NCBI RefSeq assembly: GCF_019393635.1
Contig: NC_057862.1
Span: 264,258,441-264,322,440, forward strand
DNA from: Dromiciops gliroides
Lineage: Eukaryota; Chordata; Mammalia; Microbiotheria; Microbiotheriidae
DNA: 64,000 nt
Direction of reading: 5' to 3'
Part shown: in pieces, positions 11,208 through 22,139 of the stretch
Position numbering within the stretch: position 1 is the stretch's first letter
Layout: each line of letters opens with the position of its first letter
Notes under the pieces: model-generated
Databases searched by the model: none
The model's input: the letters and a program-made list of their open reading frames with translations, nothing else
Told to the model about the DNA's origin: nothing
Made by a program: the position numbers and the translations under genes

Positions 11208-11989
11208 GGTTGACATCTTGGACAGTGAAGATTCAGCTCATTTAACCTTAATGAAAAGACAAGTTCTGAGTTTCATGTTAACCCAACTCCACTTCTAGAT
11301 ACCAATTCATTATTCAAAATTTGTGTTCATGGATTCAGATAATCTGGTAGTGACAAATATTGATGATCTCTTTGAGAGAGAGAAGAGCTATCAGCAGTAA
11401 CAAACTCAGGATGCACTGACTGTTTCAATTCTGGAGTCTTTGTTTATTGACCTTCCAATGGAACATACAATCAGCTGTTGCATATGGCTTCTCAACAAGG
11501 CAGCTTTGATAGTGGGTTTACTGAAAAACTTCTTTAGCTGTTGGACAACAATAAATATCTGAAAGTACCTGGCATTTATTTATAACTTAAACATCTAGCA
11601 TCCTACCACCTAGTATTTAAGTGTTTGGTGGCAAACACAACAGTCATGAATTTCCTGTGATGAATAAAACTGTGGAATTATATTTACAACCTCAAAGTAA
11701 CATTTTCAGAACAACATTCATGCTCCCACCATGACCCATAATTTCTCACCATGTGGTGGGCCATCTTTACCACTAACATTTTGCTTTTCTCCTGCAGGTA
11801 AAGACACCTTCAGAGAGGAAATCACAGATACAATTTCATGTATGTCCATTGAGGACCTTAGCCCTCTATCCCAATCATTTGTATCCTCAGATGAACCAAA
11901 ATGAGTGGTGGGAGCAAGGCCAGGTTGATTACATGGCAGCAGATTCCTTTGACAATATCAAAGGGGAACTGGATACTTACCTGCAGTAG
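11208..11989 (+). pseudogene. GYG1: Processed pseudogene of glycogenin 1 (GYG1)
   Basis: Glycogenin is the self-glucosylating transferase that primes glycogen. All three frames together show its parts in order: LDSEDSAHLTLMKR (11215), the metal-binding region VFMDSDNLV and NIDDLFERE (about 11325-11380), DCFNSGVFV (about 11418), QLLHMASQQGSFDSG (about 11470), and at the end [16 protein letters not shown] followed by LDTYLQ and stop (11989). Introns are absent. It is 5'-truncated, has several frameshifts and stops, and cannot make an enzyme. Its coding strand is + and it follows directly after a CORE-SINE. It is a LINE-made retrocopy of moderate age. Confidence 0.9.
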
Positions 11990-12690
11990 AAAAACCACTA
12001 TTTTCCCTGTGCAAACATTGACTACACAGGACTGGTTTTAGATTATTTAGCATTGAGAACACTGTTGAGTAGGGTACATTACAGTTTTTAGTGACTTTGA
12101 CTAAAGCTCCTCATTTGTAGGTTTATAGTACTAAAGTTGAAAACTGGACAAAAATCAGGAAGTAAAAACCTCATTTTCTGGTTTATTAATTGTTCAGTGA
12201 CTCTTCACATGATCAGAGAAAATGTAAGAAATTTTCTATTTAATGTGAATTACAAATAAATTTGATGAGTGGGAATGAAGCTAGTTCCTGAAACCTGAAG
12301 AGCTGGGCTCCAATCATTTCTTCTTTATCTTTATAAGGATAAATAGGAAATACACTAATATTTGCTTTGCAAATTTCCTGTAGTAGATTGATATTTCAGG
12401 ATTGATCTGAGACTGTCTTAGTGGTTCCAATTTTTCTTTTATGGAAAGCAATGTAACACTGCCAAATTGAGTCCTGACTTTAATAACTCTTACCACAAAT
12501 GGTGGTATCCTTTTTATCTCTCTTTAAACAACTGATTTTTAAAAAACAATTGTCTGTGTGTGGTAAGGTAGCATGCTGAAAGGCAGTTTTATGTGTTTTG
12601 GAGAGGAGAGTGAGTTTTGTGAATGCTTACCTCCACTTAACACTATGTAAAAAACCGAACACTTAGCAGTGAAAATGAACAGTTAGAAAG
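11990..12690 (+). other. Probable 3' UTR of the GYG1 retrocopy, then unique sequence
   Basis: The sequence continues without a break after the glycogenin stop until L1 sequence starts near 12690. The first part (CTGTGCAAACATTGACTACA) plausibly is GYG1 3' UTR. No poly-A tail is clear. Nothing else is recognised. Confidence 0.5.
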
Positions 12691-13500
12691 TTCATATATA
12701 ACTGATGTATAGTGAAGTGAGCAGAACCAAGAGAATGTTGTACATGAGACAGCAATATTGTTTGATGAAGAACTGTGAATGACTTAACTATTGTCAATAA
12801 TACAATGATCCAAGACAATCCCAAAGGACTAATGATGAAGCATACTATCCATCTCCAAAGAACTGATATTGACTGAATACAGACTTGAGCATGCTATTTT
12901 TCACTTTCTCTCATTTCTTTCTTTTTTTCCAGTGTTCTTATACAAAGTGACTAGTATGGTAATGTTTTATATAATTGTACATGTATAAACTATATCTGAT
13001 TGCTTACTGCCTCAGGCAGGAGGGAATGGGTACAAGGTAAAGAGGGATAAAATTTGGAACATAAAACTTTAAATAAAAAATGTTTATTTTTTTAAAAGAA
13101 AGTTAGTGTGTTCTTAAAATTATCTGGACCCTATTTCATTATTGATGGAATTGTGAACTGATCCCACCATTTTGGAGAGCAATCTAGAAGTATGCCCAAA
13201 GAGCTACCCTTACTAGATCTATTTCCAATAATGATTAGGGAAAAAAGAAAAAGAACCTGTATGTTCTAAAATATCTCTTGCAGCTCTCTTTCTGATAGCA
13301 AAGAATTGGAAATTGTGGGCATGTCAGTCATCTGAGCAATGGATGTAAGTTGTATAAGATTGTGATGGAATTATCATACTGTAAGAAATGTTGAGCAGGA
13401 TGTTCTCAGAAAAACATCAAAAGACTTACAGGAGCTGAGTAGTGGAAGAGAGTACAATACACAGTAGCAAATGATGAAAGTAAACTTGGAATTGAGAAAT
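12690..13500 (+). mobile_element. L1 3'-end fragments, two abutting
   Basis: 12690-13100 holds an L1 3' UTR (AACAATCCCAAAGGACTAATG-type sequence at about 12816, AATAAAAAATG end). 13105-13500 starts again in ORF2 (GGAGAGCAATCTAGAAGTATGCCC) and runs in the same direction. Both are eroded. Confidence 0.75.
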
Positions 13501-13615
13501 GTAAAGATTTAAGCTTTGGGGTTAATAATTTATTATTTAGCCAAAATTGTAGGGAAAGCTGGAAAGCAGTGTGGCACAAATGGGGCATAGACCTGTATTT
13601 TATATTATTTACCAA

Positions 13616-14294
13616 TGTAAGGGCCAAATTTATTATGGGAGAGTTAATTGGGTGGCTTGCTGTAATATTGGGGTTCAGAAAATAATGAGGGACCTCTAGG
13701 TCCAAAGTTTCCTCTATTACAAACTGCCTTTTTAAGTTATTTCTCCCAGGCTAATAAGAAAGGACATTAACAGCCTCTTTTCCACAACAAATCAGGTTTT
13801 ATTAATGGGGATGAAATATACAACAAAGGTGAAGTTAATAAAATCAGGGACAAGGGAATAGGGGAAGAGAAAAATGGATAAGCTCCCTGGCTCTATCAAA
13901 GACTGACTCAATCCCCAAACTTGCTTCCAGCTCAGCTAATTCGAAGAGCTGGCCTCATTTCTATTAACTCAACACCTGGGGTCCATAGTTTCTATGGGAG
14001 TCAGTTGTGCAGTCCCTCTCCAGTCTGGTTTCAGAAGCTCACCAACAGGAAAGAGAGAGCTCCTAGCCTCAGTGTTCTCTTTTCTACCTTTTCTCTCCCT
14101 CCCCCAAAATGGGAGGTCCTTCAAGTTGCATGGCTGAGAGTGGTCCCCCTGCTGACATCAGCAGTATACATCACTCAGGGCAGGTCCATTCCCAAGTAGG
14201 TACTTAGTCAGTTTCTCATTCTCACCCTATTCAAACAATACTAAATCAATCAGGTGGGACCCCTGGGAATCTGCCAAATTCCATTATTTCATCA
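13616..14294 (-). mobile_element. Solo LTR, family B (ERV1-like)
   Basis: The reverse complement matches the LTR at 24150-24789 along its length: the GGAATTTGGCAGA start, the GATGTCAGCAG block, AATAAAACCTG as a poly-A signal region, and the TGGCCCTTACA end. The insertion lies in L1 debris. Confidence 0.8.
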
Positions 14295-14297
14295 AAC

Positions 14298-14854
14298 TAT
14301 GGGGACCAATTTTTAATTGGGGAGTGTTAGCTAAGCGTCTCGCTGCAATATTGGGGCAAGGAAGGAGACCAGCAGACTCCTTCAAAACAGAACAGGATTT
14401 ATTTTAACAAGAACGAACTTAAAAACAAACAAACAAATACAAACAGGATCAGTAGGATCAAGGGAGAGGAAATAAAATGGGGAAAGGGAAATTATACAAC
14501 CTCAGAAGATACCACTGCCCAGGAATCAGCTGAGAATATGCAGCAGACCTCCTGTCATTCCAGCATTCAGCTAGAATGCCCAATTCTCCTCCCCCAATCC
14601 CAGAAAAACCGCACACCAGCCCCAGCCAATGGGATGGCCGCTCTGACAGTCACATGACTGCCCTCACTAGGCTTCCAATCATTATAATTTTGCCAGGCCC
14701 ATGTAGGCATCAGCGAGTGGTGATGACATGAGGTGCCAGTGCTATGGCAACGACTACAACCAGTGGGTGGAGCACCATGCGGTTTGCAGAACCCTAGGCC
14801 AATGAGCGCCGAGGCATAAAAACCTCAAATAACAATTAATTCTTTACAACATCA
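14298..14854 (-). mobile_element. Solo LTR related to family B
   Basis: This element directly abuts the previous LTR. Its left end (GCTGCAATATTGGGG) aligns with the left end of that copy (GCTGTAATATTGGGG), but the U3 part differs. It is about 555 bases. No clean target duplication was found. Confidence 0.6.
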
Positions 14855-16770
14855 AGATAAGGCCAAAATGGATGCATGACCTAAATGTAAAGGGAGATAT
14901 TATAACTAAACTAGAAGAATATGGAACATATTATGTACCAGACTTTTGGAACTGAGGATAAATTATGAATAAAGAAGAAATAGAAGGCATTTTGAGATAT
15001 AAAATGGATCTTATCATTTACATTAAATTAAAAATGTTCTGTACAGATAAAACCAATGTGGTCAAGATTAGAAAGAAAACAGAAAACTAGGAGAAAAATT
15101 TTATAGGCAGTTTCTCAGATAAATGTTTCATATCTAATACATAAAGTACTTTTCCAATTTGAAAAATATGAGTCATTCAAGTAGAAAGGACTCACAAAAG
15201 AAAATGCTATTTACATCCAGACAAAGAACTATGTAGATTGAAGCAATTTTTCCCCCCAACTTTATTGTTTTTGTGTTTTTTTTTCTTTTTGTTCTGTTTT
15301 TTTTCTTTCACAACTGTGACTAATATGGAAATGTTTTACATGATAGAACCTTTATAACCTATAACAAATTGTCAATCAATTTCAGGAGAGTGGAGGGAGA
15401 AATTTTTTGGGGTGGGGTGGGGCAATGAGGGTTAAGTGACTTGCCCAGGGTCACACAGCTAGTAAGTGTCAAATGTCTGAGGCCACACTTGAACTCAGGT
15501 CCTCCTGAATCCAGGGCTGGTGCTTTATCCACTGTGCCACCTAGCTGCCCCTGGGGGAGAAAATTTTGGAACTCAAAATCTGGTAGAAATGATTGCTAAA
15601 AATTGTCAATGTATAATTGGGAAAAATAAAATAGTGTTTAAAAAAGAATGAGTCATTTCCCAGTTGATAAATGGTAAAAGGATATGAACAAGCAATTTTT
15701 CAACAAAGAAATCATAACTATATATAGTTCTATGAAAAATGCTCTAAATTATTCTTAATTAAATAAGTACTATTTAAAACAACTTTAAAATATCATCTTA
15801 AACTTATCAGATTGAATAAAATTATAGAAAGGGAAAGCAAAAAATGATGGAGGGTATCTAGAAAAATTGGAATATCAATTCACTGATGGTGGAACTGTGC
15901 ACCAATCTAACCATTTTGCAGACTAATCTGTAATTATGCCCAGGGTTATAACACTGTTTATATCCTGTGACAGAAAAATACCACTCTTAGGTCTGTTTCC
16001 TAAGATGATTAAGGGAAAAAGGAAAAGGACTTATATGTTCTAAAATTAGTACAACAGCTCTCTTTGTGATAGCAAAGAACTGGATATTGAGAGGATGCCC
16101 ATCAATTGGAGAATGGCTAAACAAGCTATGATATATTATTGTAATGGAATACTACTGTGCTACAAGTCATGAGCTTGTAAATTTTTGAAAAACATAGAAA
16201 GACTAAAATAATGAAGAAACAATGAAGAGTGAAACGAGCAGAGCCAAAAGAACATTGTACACAATAATGGCAATATTGTTCTATGAACAACTTTGAATGA
16301 TTAAATAATTTTGAGCATTATAAATACTCAAATCAACTACAAAAGACCTATGAAGGAAGATGCTATCCACATCTAAAGAAATAAATGATAAATTGAAGTA
16401 TGCATAGTATGATTTATATGTATATTTGTATATACATATATAAATATGTATACACACATACATATACACATATGTATGTATATATGCATGTATACACACA
16501 CATGCATTTGTGTCCAATGGTAGCTATTTGTATAGTGAGGTGGGGAGGGAGAAAAAAAGTGCAAAGCAGAGAATAAAAGAAAATTTAGAATGAAGTGCAG
16601 AAAAGCAGAATAGGTTTGAAAATGATTTTTAGCATTTATTACATAGTTTTTAAAAAATGTAAATAGTATGATGTGGAAGTTTATGATTTTATATTGAATC
16701 CTCTTTTTATGCTGTGTTATGTACATGGACAATGTTTTTGTTTTTTAAATTTTTTTAAAAAAGAAAATTT
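14855..16770 (+). mobile_element. L1 fragments (ORF2 end and 3' UTR)
   Basis: 14855-15400 has ORF2 sequence (AAATGTAAAGGGAGATATTA) and a 3' UTR. 15552-16770 repeats ORF2 C-terminal sequence (GAGAGGATGCCCATCAATTG) and the tail. An AT/CA-rich simple repeat (16400-16510) lies inside. No intact frame. Confidence 0.7.
15404..15551 (-). mobile_element. tRNA-derived SINE in L1
   Basis: A minus-strand copy (GGGTTAAGTGACTTGCCCAG, then the head complement at 15551). Confidence 0.9.
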
Positions 16771-17458
16771 CTGTATACATAAAAAAGAAAAGTTGGGGGC
16801 CAGGAGGCATGATAATAGGATAATAGATGGAGGAAATGTGAGGGGTTACTGAATCAAATACACATTTACAGGATTTGGGCTTCTTGACAATTTTTACCTT
16901 TTCAACAGAAACTACAGTAATAGTAGAATTAATGAAGAATAGCAGTCAAGGGATTTTGAGATTCTGAGAAGGAGGAAAGATGGATCTTACAGTGAATGTT
17001 CATTTATTGTATGCATCTAACATCTCCCCCTGGAAAATACTTTAAGATACTTCTCACACTGAGTTTGGAGATAATAATAATAACATATATCTCCTAGGGT
17101 TGTTAGGATAAAATGTAATAACATTTGTAAAGTTCTTTACAAACCTTAAAGTGAAATATAAATGATAATTATTATTATTATCGTTATGATGAAGGATGAT
17201 GAAGATATATAGTCTCAAACTCTCTGTGAAATCAGCTGAGTGTGGTGATTTTACTAAAAAGAATTATGTAAGTATTAGTTTTTCTGAGATAACTATCAAA
17301 AGAATGAGCCAGGAAATTATTATGATTTAGTAGACAAACAGATCTATGTCCAGAGCAACTCTAACCAATTATTGCCATACATTTATTTAATCATTTATTA
17401 AGTGATGACAAACATCTTCAGGGAAACTGAGAAGCATGTTTTAAGAAGAGGGAGGTCA
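16771..17458 (+). other. Unique sequence with a CORE-SINE/MIR scrap
   Basis: 17080-17185 has the conserved ATTTGTAAAGTTCTTTACAA motif with AAATATAAATGATAATTATT, typical of MIR/CORE-SINE or L2 sequence. The rest shows nothing recognisable. Confidence 0.5.
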
Positions 17459-17604
17459 GGGGCAGCTAGGTGGCTTGGTGGATAGAGCACCGGCCCTGGA
17501 GTCAGGAGTACCTGAGTTCAAATCCTGCCTTAGACACTTAACACTGACTAGCTGTGTGACCCTGGGCAAGTCACTTAACCCCAATTGCCTCACCAAAAAA
17601 AAAA
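17459..17604 (+). mobile_element. tRNA-derived SINE
   Basis: A plus-strand full copy (GGGGCAGCTAGGTGGCTTGG to CAATTGCCTCACC plus poly-A). Confidence 0.9.
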
Positions 17605-17639
17605 TCATATGACACAATTTGTTTAGCCAATTGATAGGT

Positions 17640-18640
17640 ATTCCTTCAATTTTCAGTTCACTGCTAGGTCTATATCCCAAAGAAAATTTAAAAAGGGAAA
17701 CACCCTATTCATACAATTTGTACTATATTATACATAGTGTATAGAATTGTTATTTTTTTCCCTAAAACTTGTAAAACTGTGATAGACAAATGAAAATACA
17801 AGTCCTGTGCCAGGGAAGGAAAAAAAAAAACAAACAATAACAAATAGAATCGACACAGTTCAGATATACAATCTATATATATAATTCAGATCTATACAAT
17901 CCTAGTGGTTGATAAGAAAGTAATTTGTTTTTTGTAAAGGTCCTAATGAACCTTGTAAACACCTGTCCTTACCTCCCCACCTTCACCCCCTATGCCCCAT
18001 TGAATAAGATGACTAACTTACCTGATTTCTTGCTCAAAAGAGAAAAAGAGAAAGTAGACAAGTGCAGAGAAAAGATACTCTGTCTCATGAGGACATTGTG
18101 ACATCAGACTTGGGAATTCTGAGTAAGGACCGAGGTGCCTCCATTTGGAAACTCGGTCAAAAATGTTCTACCCCTGACAATGGAGAAGACAAAGTCATGC
18201 CTCTAGAGGAGAACTCTGTCACTGTCCCAACTATACTCAATGAGCCTTCATTAGAAACATGGAGGTCTAATGGGAGCTTTATTCACATCTCCTGTCTATT
18301 TCATGCCCCAATTCCTCTAGCTGGAAGAGGAATATAAGAGAACATGATTACCCCCAAAGTAAAAAATAGGTGGATCCCAATTCTAAAAATAAGCAAGGGA
18401 AGGAAATATGGGAGATAAGGCACAGGGACAGAGATACTGAAAAATAAGTAACCCACAAGCAGATTCTATTCTAAATGAGAAATGAGAGATGGTTATGGTG
18501 CTTTGTTAATGAGAAATAGGAATGGATTCACTCAGAAAATATGGCACAGAGTAAAGCCTAATCAATAAGCATTCTCTTGGTACTGAGAACAATTGGAGTG
18601 ATTGGGAAGGACAGACACTGTCTTTCTCATAATCAGTCAT
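17640..18640 (+). repeat. IGHV upstream duplication unit, copy near segment 2
   Basis: This is the second copy of the unit at 4720-5535 and 5861-5970. It keeps the order of blocks but lacks the two SINEs (5541-5684 and 5703-5860) that sit in the first copy, so those SINEs came after the duplication. No open reading frame worth calling was found. Confidence 0.7.
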
Positions 18641-18880
18641 GTATATTCTTAGTGTCATAAAATGTTCTTCAAGTCTTTAGAACCAATTCTGGGGAATCCT
18701 CTTTCCAGCTCAGGGAGAGGACTAATCCCAAGGAGTGGCAGCTGTTGTTCCTTCTATTGAAGAGAGGATGACATGCAAACTTCCTTTTCAACCAGCATAA
18801 ATCCTCTTCTTGTAGGAGAGGAGCTCCATTCTTGTGTGGGTTCTCTTTTATCCTTAAGACTGACCCATAGAGCCTTCACT
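18640..18880 (+). pseudogene. IGHV promoter relic without a V exon
   Basis: The stretch CAGCTCAGGGAGAGGACT, followed by TGCTCTTCC-like sequence and an octamer variant ATGCAAAC (18773-18780), aligns with the regions before the octamers of segments 2 and 3. A degenerate 5'-UTR-like stretch continues to about 18880 (AAGACTGACCCATAGAGCC resembles the start of the V transcript). No leader or V exon follows; the next 400 bases are simple repeat and L1 3'-end sequence. It is most simply the stump of a V segment lost by deletion or insertion. Confidence 0.65.
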
Positions 18881-18899
18881 TTGTTCACTTTGGTATTTG

Positions 18900-19330
18900 G
18901 GATGATTTGAATTTAAATCTATAGCTATATCTATATCTACCTATCTATCTATATAAAAATTCATGGAACAAAACAAGCATTTCCATGACAGTACAATACA
19001 AAGGATCATTGCACATGAAACTTCAAATTTTCTATGTACAGCTTGCTATTCCCCCCAAATATATAACATTAACTTGTAAATTTCTTTTTTTCTCCACCCA
19101 AACCACAAAGAGATACCTGGCTACCATTAGACATAAATAGGCATATATGTAAAATTATTTTATACATACATCTATTTAGCAATTCTTTCTTTGGATGCAG
19201 ATACCATCATTCTTCATATGTCCCTTTATTTTTAACTTGTGTATTTATAATAGTCAAAATGACTTGGTTGCTCAAAGTCATTTTTAAAACAATATAGTTA
19301 TTACTGTATAGAATGTTTTCTTGGTTCTGC
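18900..19330 (-). mobile_element. L1 3'-end remnant with CTAT repeat
   Basis: After a short CTATCTAT array (about 18915-18955), the stretch to 19330 resembles a reversed L1 tail (AAACAAGCATTTCCATGACA). Low similarity. Confidence 0.45.
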
Positions 19331-19398
19331 TCCCTTAGAGATAGGGAAAAGATTTGGAAAAATAGCTTGAAGACAGTGAGGCTTTTTAGGTTTGGGAG

Positions 19399-20010
19399 TG
19401 TTATAGGAGTATTATGGGCCCTGGTTACCCCAGAAGTTGTCTGGGGAGGTCAAGGAACTTTTTCCTTGAAACCCCAGGAATTTTCCCTAGAGATCAAGGA
19501 ACATTCTCCTTGAAACTAAACTAAAGGACACACCCAGAGAGATAAGCAGCACCAGAGCTGACTGAGCTAGCTCCAGGACCACCACCCTTCATTCCAGTCC
19601 TCCTCACCCCCTCGATAAGGTAATCCTGTTAGATGTGGCTGCACCAGGAGGGGACAGAGCAACCTCCCACCAGGAGACTGCTTGCAACCCACTAGGACAG
19701 AGTAACTGCCCATCACCAGACTACCCCCAACCTATCACCAGACTACCCCCAACCTATCACCAGACTACCCCCAATCCACCACCAGACTACCTCCAACCCA
19801 CCACCCAATAAGGGACATTTCACCCACACCATCTTGGTCCTATAAAAGGGCACTCTCCAGTCTAGTAGGAGAGGAAAGTATTTTAAATCTTCCACCCGGA
19901 CAGTTTCTCTTTTATCCAATAAACCTGTTCTTTTATTCCTAACTAGGACTTGTGAGAGAGTGTAATCTTTACAGAGGAATCCTAAGGACCCATGTGCTTT
20001 CCCCATAACA
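19399..20010 (+). mobile_element. Solo LTR, family A
   Basis: TG...CA ends with a 4-base target duplication GGAG (19395 and 20011). It has a TATA-like CCTATAAAAGGG (about 19850) and a poly-A signal AATAAACC (19919). The empty site is visible in the sister unit near 44435. About four copies of a 22-base unit containing ACCAGACTAC lie at 19719-19803. A minus copy is at 23337-23913 and a piece at 46844-47378. Confidence 0.88.
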
Positions 20011-20362
20011 GGAGGCCAAGTTATATTTTATAGGAACAGAGACAGAACTGTATTCCATAAGTTGCTTTCAATTGTTCTTTTTCCTGTAGGTTACATAGAA
20101 ATGACAGGACAATGCAAATGTAAGGACTGTATCAGGGGAGGAAACAACAGAGAGATTAAGTTCAGGCTTTATCATATACAAAATTCAACAATGAGCCTGC
20201 TTGTGAAGGGGAATAGACACTGAGTCTTTATCAATGGATTCTGTGTTACTAACCTTGCTGAAGGTTTTAGAGCAAATTCTAGCAAATTCTCTCTGCAACT
20301 CAGGGAGGGGACTCATTACAGTGGGAGACAGTTGCTCTTCCTCACACTAAACAGAGAAAGAC

Positions 20363-20370
20363 ATGCAAAT
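20363..20370 (+). promoter_or_regulatory. Octamer of the IGHV pseudogene promoter
   Basis: A perfect ATGCAAAT lies in a stretch almost identical to the promoter at 45703. It now sits 294 bases from the leader ATG rather than about 125, because a SINE (20478-20629) entered the 5' untranslated region. Confidence 0.88.
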
Positions 20371-20477
20371 TGGGCTCCTCCCTCTAGGGATGAAAACCAG
20401 CACAAAACATGCCTCTGAAACTCTGGGACAAGAGCTTTTCCTTTGTGTGCCTTTCTCTCTCAAGAACAGATACTGTA

Positions 20478-20629
20478 GGGGCAGCTAGGTGGCACAGTGG
20501 ATAGAGCACCGGTCCTGGATTCAGGAGGACCTGAGTTCAAATCTGGCCTCAGACACTTAACACTTGCTAGCTTTGTGACCCTGGGCAAGTCACTTAGCCC
20601 CAATTGCCTCACACCAAAAAAAAAAAAAA
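20478..20629 (+). mobile_element. tRNA-derived SINE inserted in the 5' UTR of the IGHV pseudogene
   Basis: This is a full-length marsupial tRNA-derived SINE: head GGGGCAGCTAGG, body with CCTGAGTTCAAATC, poly-A tail. It is flanked by a target duplication of about 16 bases (AAGAACAGATACTGTA at 20462 and 20630). The uninterrupted sister sequence at about 45806-45820 shows where it landed, between octamer and leader. Confidence 0.93.
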
Positions 20630-20656
20630 AAGAACAGATACTGTAGAGCTTGAAAA

Positions 20657-21070
20657 ATGGGTTTTGGACTGAATGGAATTTTCATTCTGACTCTTTTACA
20701 AGGTAGTTTTGTCTTTTGTTTGCTATTTGACTAGGAAACACTTTTTGAAGTGATGTATTTGTGATTTAATGACTCTTTGTTTGCAGGTGTCCTTTGTGAA
20801 GGGTGATGTGAGACAGCCTGGAGCATCTCTTCAACTTTCCTGCAAAGCTTCTGGATTCACTTTCAGCAGCTATAGCATGAACTGGGTCCACCAGGCTCCA
20901 GGGAAGGGGTTGGAGTGGGTCTCACGTATTGATAGTGAAGGAAGCACAAACTATGTAGACTCTGTGAAAAGTTGATCCACCATCTCCAGGGACAACAGCA
21001 ACAGCATGCTGTACCTGCAAATGAATTCCCTTAAAGCTGAAGACACAGCCATGTATTACTGTGCAGGATA
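20657..21070 (+). pseudogene. IGHV segment 2, pseudogene
   Basis: This is a V segment closely related to the one at 45830. Its leader exon is 20657-20702 (MGFGLNGIFILTLLQ, donor GTAGTT). The intron is nearly the same, and the V exon starts at 20787 after a TTGCAG acceptor. Compared with the third segment it lacks 20 bases at the start of framework 1, so the spliced leader would read out of frame and stop at once. It also has an in-frame TGA at 20973-20975 at the start of framework 3, where the sister copy reads VKGRF. The rest is well kept: [16 protein letters not shown], then an odd H for R in WVHQAPGKG, and CDR2 of 7 residues. It cannot make a heavy chain, though its framework could have served as a gene-conversion donor. 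Confidence 0.92.
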
Positions 21071-21109
21071 CACAATGAGAGAAAGGATCATGAAACCAGA
21101 CTTAAATCT
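21071..21109 (+). other. Recombination signal of the IGHV pseudogene
   Basis: The heptamer is CACAATG, one base from consensus. A nonamer-like ACTTAAATC lies 22 bases later and matches about six of nine consensus bases. It is the weakest of the three signals, in keeping with a dead segment. The spacer resembles that of the third segment. Confidence 0.7.
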
Positions 21110-21326
21110 CCTCATTCAGAGTGGGCATGTGGATAATGACTTATAGAGGGAACTCAAGAACTACAAGCAGGCCCCTTATAATAACAGGTGAAGAACGAGG
21201 CTAAAAAATCCTTCAAGGTCTGTTGTTTCTTCCCAATTCTTAGTGAATTCTCAGATCCCATCCATTGATCTATCCATCCATCCACCTTTTTGTATGCATG
21301 TATGTATGTTTGTATGTACATATATG

Positions 21327-22073
21327 TGTGGGATAATTATGGATTTGAGTCAGATTAAACTCTGAGGATGGAGTATGAAAGATACCCAGCCCCCCCCCCC
21401 AATAGTTAGTCTCATGCTTTGCCTAAAAGTTAATTGCTTGTTAAATTCTCACTGTCTCCTTTAAGTTTTATTGATGAGATAATGGACTTGGGTAAATTCT
21501 GTAAACTCTGGGGATGGGGTCTGGAAGATATCCAGCCCCCCAGTAAGTTTTATTACTTGTCATTTCTACCTATTAGCACTATTTACTTTACTTCTGCTCA
21601 GTCTCCCCACTTGTCAGCTACATCTTAGTTTTATGGCCTGTAATAAAAGTTGTGTCTTCAGCCTATCTGGAATCCATCATGTGTCAGAACCCCAGTCCCT
21701 GTCATGGATTAATTGTAGTCAGATAAGGGAGTGATTTCTGCCTCCCTCTTTCTTTGACATTCCTCAGACTTGTTACCCCCTCCCCTTTTCCCCTTTGTTC
21801 TTGGACATGTCTCCATACATGGATCACGAGCTAAGCATTCACTGTGGGTGAGAAAGGATTGGATGTTAGATTGTGAGCTCACTCTGTGCATATGAAGGTT
21901 TCCCCCTCCCCTCAAGATTACTATAAAAACCTAAAAGATTGGGCCTATCTTTGCAAAACTTCAATTTATAATTGAGTTTTCCCATCCTTTCAAGGATGTA
22001 ATAAACCTGTCTCTGCTTGACTTGGTGGTCTCCTCGAGTTATTTGGGTAAATTGAGGCAGTTTGTCCCAAACA
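21327..22073 (+). mobile_element. Solo LTR, family F
   Basis: TG...CA ends and the target duplication TATG (21323 and 22074) inside a TATG-rich microsatellite just after the IGHV pseudogene. It has TATA-like ATAAAAACC (about 21922) and the poly-A signal AATAAACC (about 22000). Only copy in the window. Confidence 0.78.
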
Positions 22074-22139
22074 TATGTATATACATATTTGTATGGTGTA
22101 TGTGTGTATGTGTATGTGCGTGTATCTGTGATGGAAAAG

